Source: Bacteroidales bacterium (lineage in GTDB: Bacteria; Bacteroidota; Bacteroidia; Bacteroidales; UBA932). From it: 64,000 nucleotides of DNA. A program made the position numbers and the translations under genes. The notes under the pieces were generated by a model that was not told where the DNA came from, did not search any database, and was given only the letters and a program-made list of their open reading frames with translations. The stretch's first letter is position 1. Each line of letters begins with the position of its first letter. The stretch is from positions 21,192 to 85,191 of the forward strand of contig JAFRPW010000033.1 of assembly GCA_017428945.1 (NCBI GenBank). The letters run 5' to 3'. Positions 63,882 through 64,000 of this stretch are shown piece by piece.

Positions 63882-63913
63882 CTTGACGGGTCATTGATCG
63901 TAGCATACCTTTG
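63882..63913 (+). promoter_or_regulatory. Promoter of the right-edge gene
   Basis: CTTG (63882-63885), 20 bases, TACCTTTG (63906-63913). The gene's ATG is at 63935, preceded by a rare GGAG Shine-Dalgarno-like sequence at 63925-63928. Confidence 0.55.
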
Positions 63914-63934
63914 CGTTTTCAAAAGGAGAATGCA

Positions 63935-64000
63935 ATGGAAACGCAAGAGAACGATATTCCCGCACAGGCGGGGGAACGGTATCGCCGTACATGGGAGAGA
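63935..64000 (+). CDS. Unidentified protein, first 22 residues, runs off the window
   Basis: The ATG at 63935 lies 6 bases after GGAG and downstream of a clear promoter. The 22 visible residues (METQENDIPAQAGERYRRTWER) are polar and charged, with no signal peptide, and are not enough to name a family. A second ATG at 63930 in another frame is too close to GGAG. The Shine-Dalgarno-like site contrasts with the rest of the window. Confidence 0.4.
   Translation, partial: METQENDIPAQAGERYRRTWER

Overview
The window reads as a chromosomal segment of a moderately G+C-rich member of the Bacteroidales (Bacteroidota), probably a gut or rumen lineage. Supporting signs are TAnnTTTG-type -7 promoter boxes with TTTG -33 boxes about 19-20 bases upstream, an almost complete lack of Shine-Dalgarno sequences, DUF5686/TonB/M64 outer-membrane and secreted proteins, a V-type ATPase operon with DUF2764, glycine-lipid type acyltransferases and the rSAM/lipoprotein gene pair. 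I cannot name a genus from sequence alone.

Layout. 1-342: edge of a HUH (Y1/RAYT-like) transposase gene on the minus strand. 343-5318: M64 peptidase, then an esterase plus GH3 glycosidase pair. 5423-10318: trkA followed by a Na+-pumping methylmalonyl-CoA decarboxylase set (carboxyltransferase, gamma, biotin carrier, beta). 10315-15104 (minus): keto-acid fermentation operon (iorA, iorB, aminotransferase, CoA transferase). 15290-22436: V-ATPase operon E-DUF2764-A-B-D-I-K. 22433-27479 (minus): DUF349 protein, yidC, PAP2 phosphatase and yggS; yggS carries an in-frame palindromic insertion. 27574-30192: trmD, a metal-efflux type permease bracketed by inverted copies of a short repeat, and a deletion scar joining the 3' ends of trkH and oxyR. 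30193-33620: TPP-riboswitch-controlled TonB receptor, glutamine cyclotransferase lipoprotein and rnpB. 33635-37397: pgi and an rSAM/lipoprotein module, bracketed by two inverted copies of a double-hairpin element of about 105 bp. 37397-46193: recX, patatin/barrel, rlmN, recA, HhH protein, rsmI, tdk, DUF389. 46281-46530: tRNA-Cys and a candidate small RNA. 46671-51986: threonine-to-glycine pair tdh/kbl, GtrA, glycine-lipid-like glsA/glsB, DUF5715. 52064-56901: membrane lipid and envelope operon. 56898-63672 (minus): glycine cleavage operon headed by an arginase-like domain fused in frame to GcvT, followed by SEC-C and trmO genes. 63935-64000: start of an unidentified gene.

How the genes fit together. 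Amino-acid fermentation (Ior, aminotransferase, CoA transferase, threonine to glycine, glycine cleavage) and the succinate-propionate route (methylmalonyl-CoA decarboxylase) are present, with a V-ATPase whose K subunit carries Na+-ligand-type residues; together they suggest Na+-based energy conservation. Glycine connects tdh/kbl, the glycine-lipid acyltransferases and the gcv operon.

The most unusual content is structural. Three different palindromic repeat families, a HUH transposase at the edge, a set of promoters placed so close to start codons that the mRNAs should be leaderless, a probable small RNA and an arginase-GcvT fusion with a codon-usage break are the items most worth a second look.
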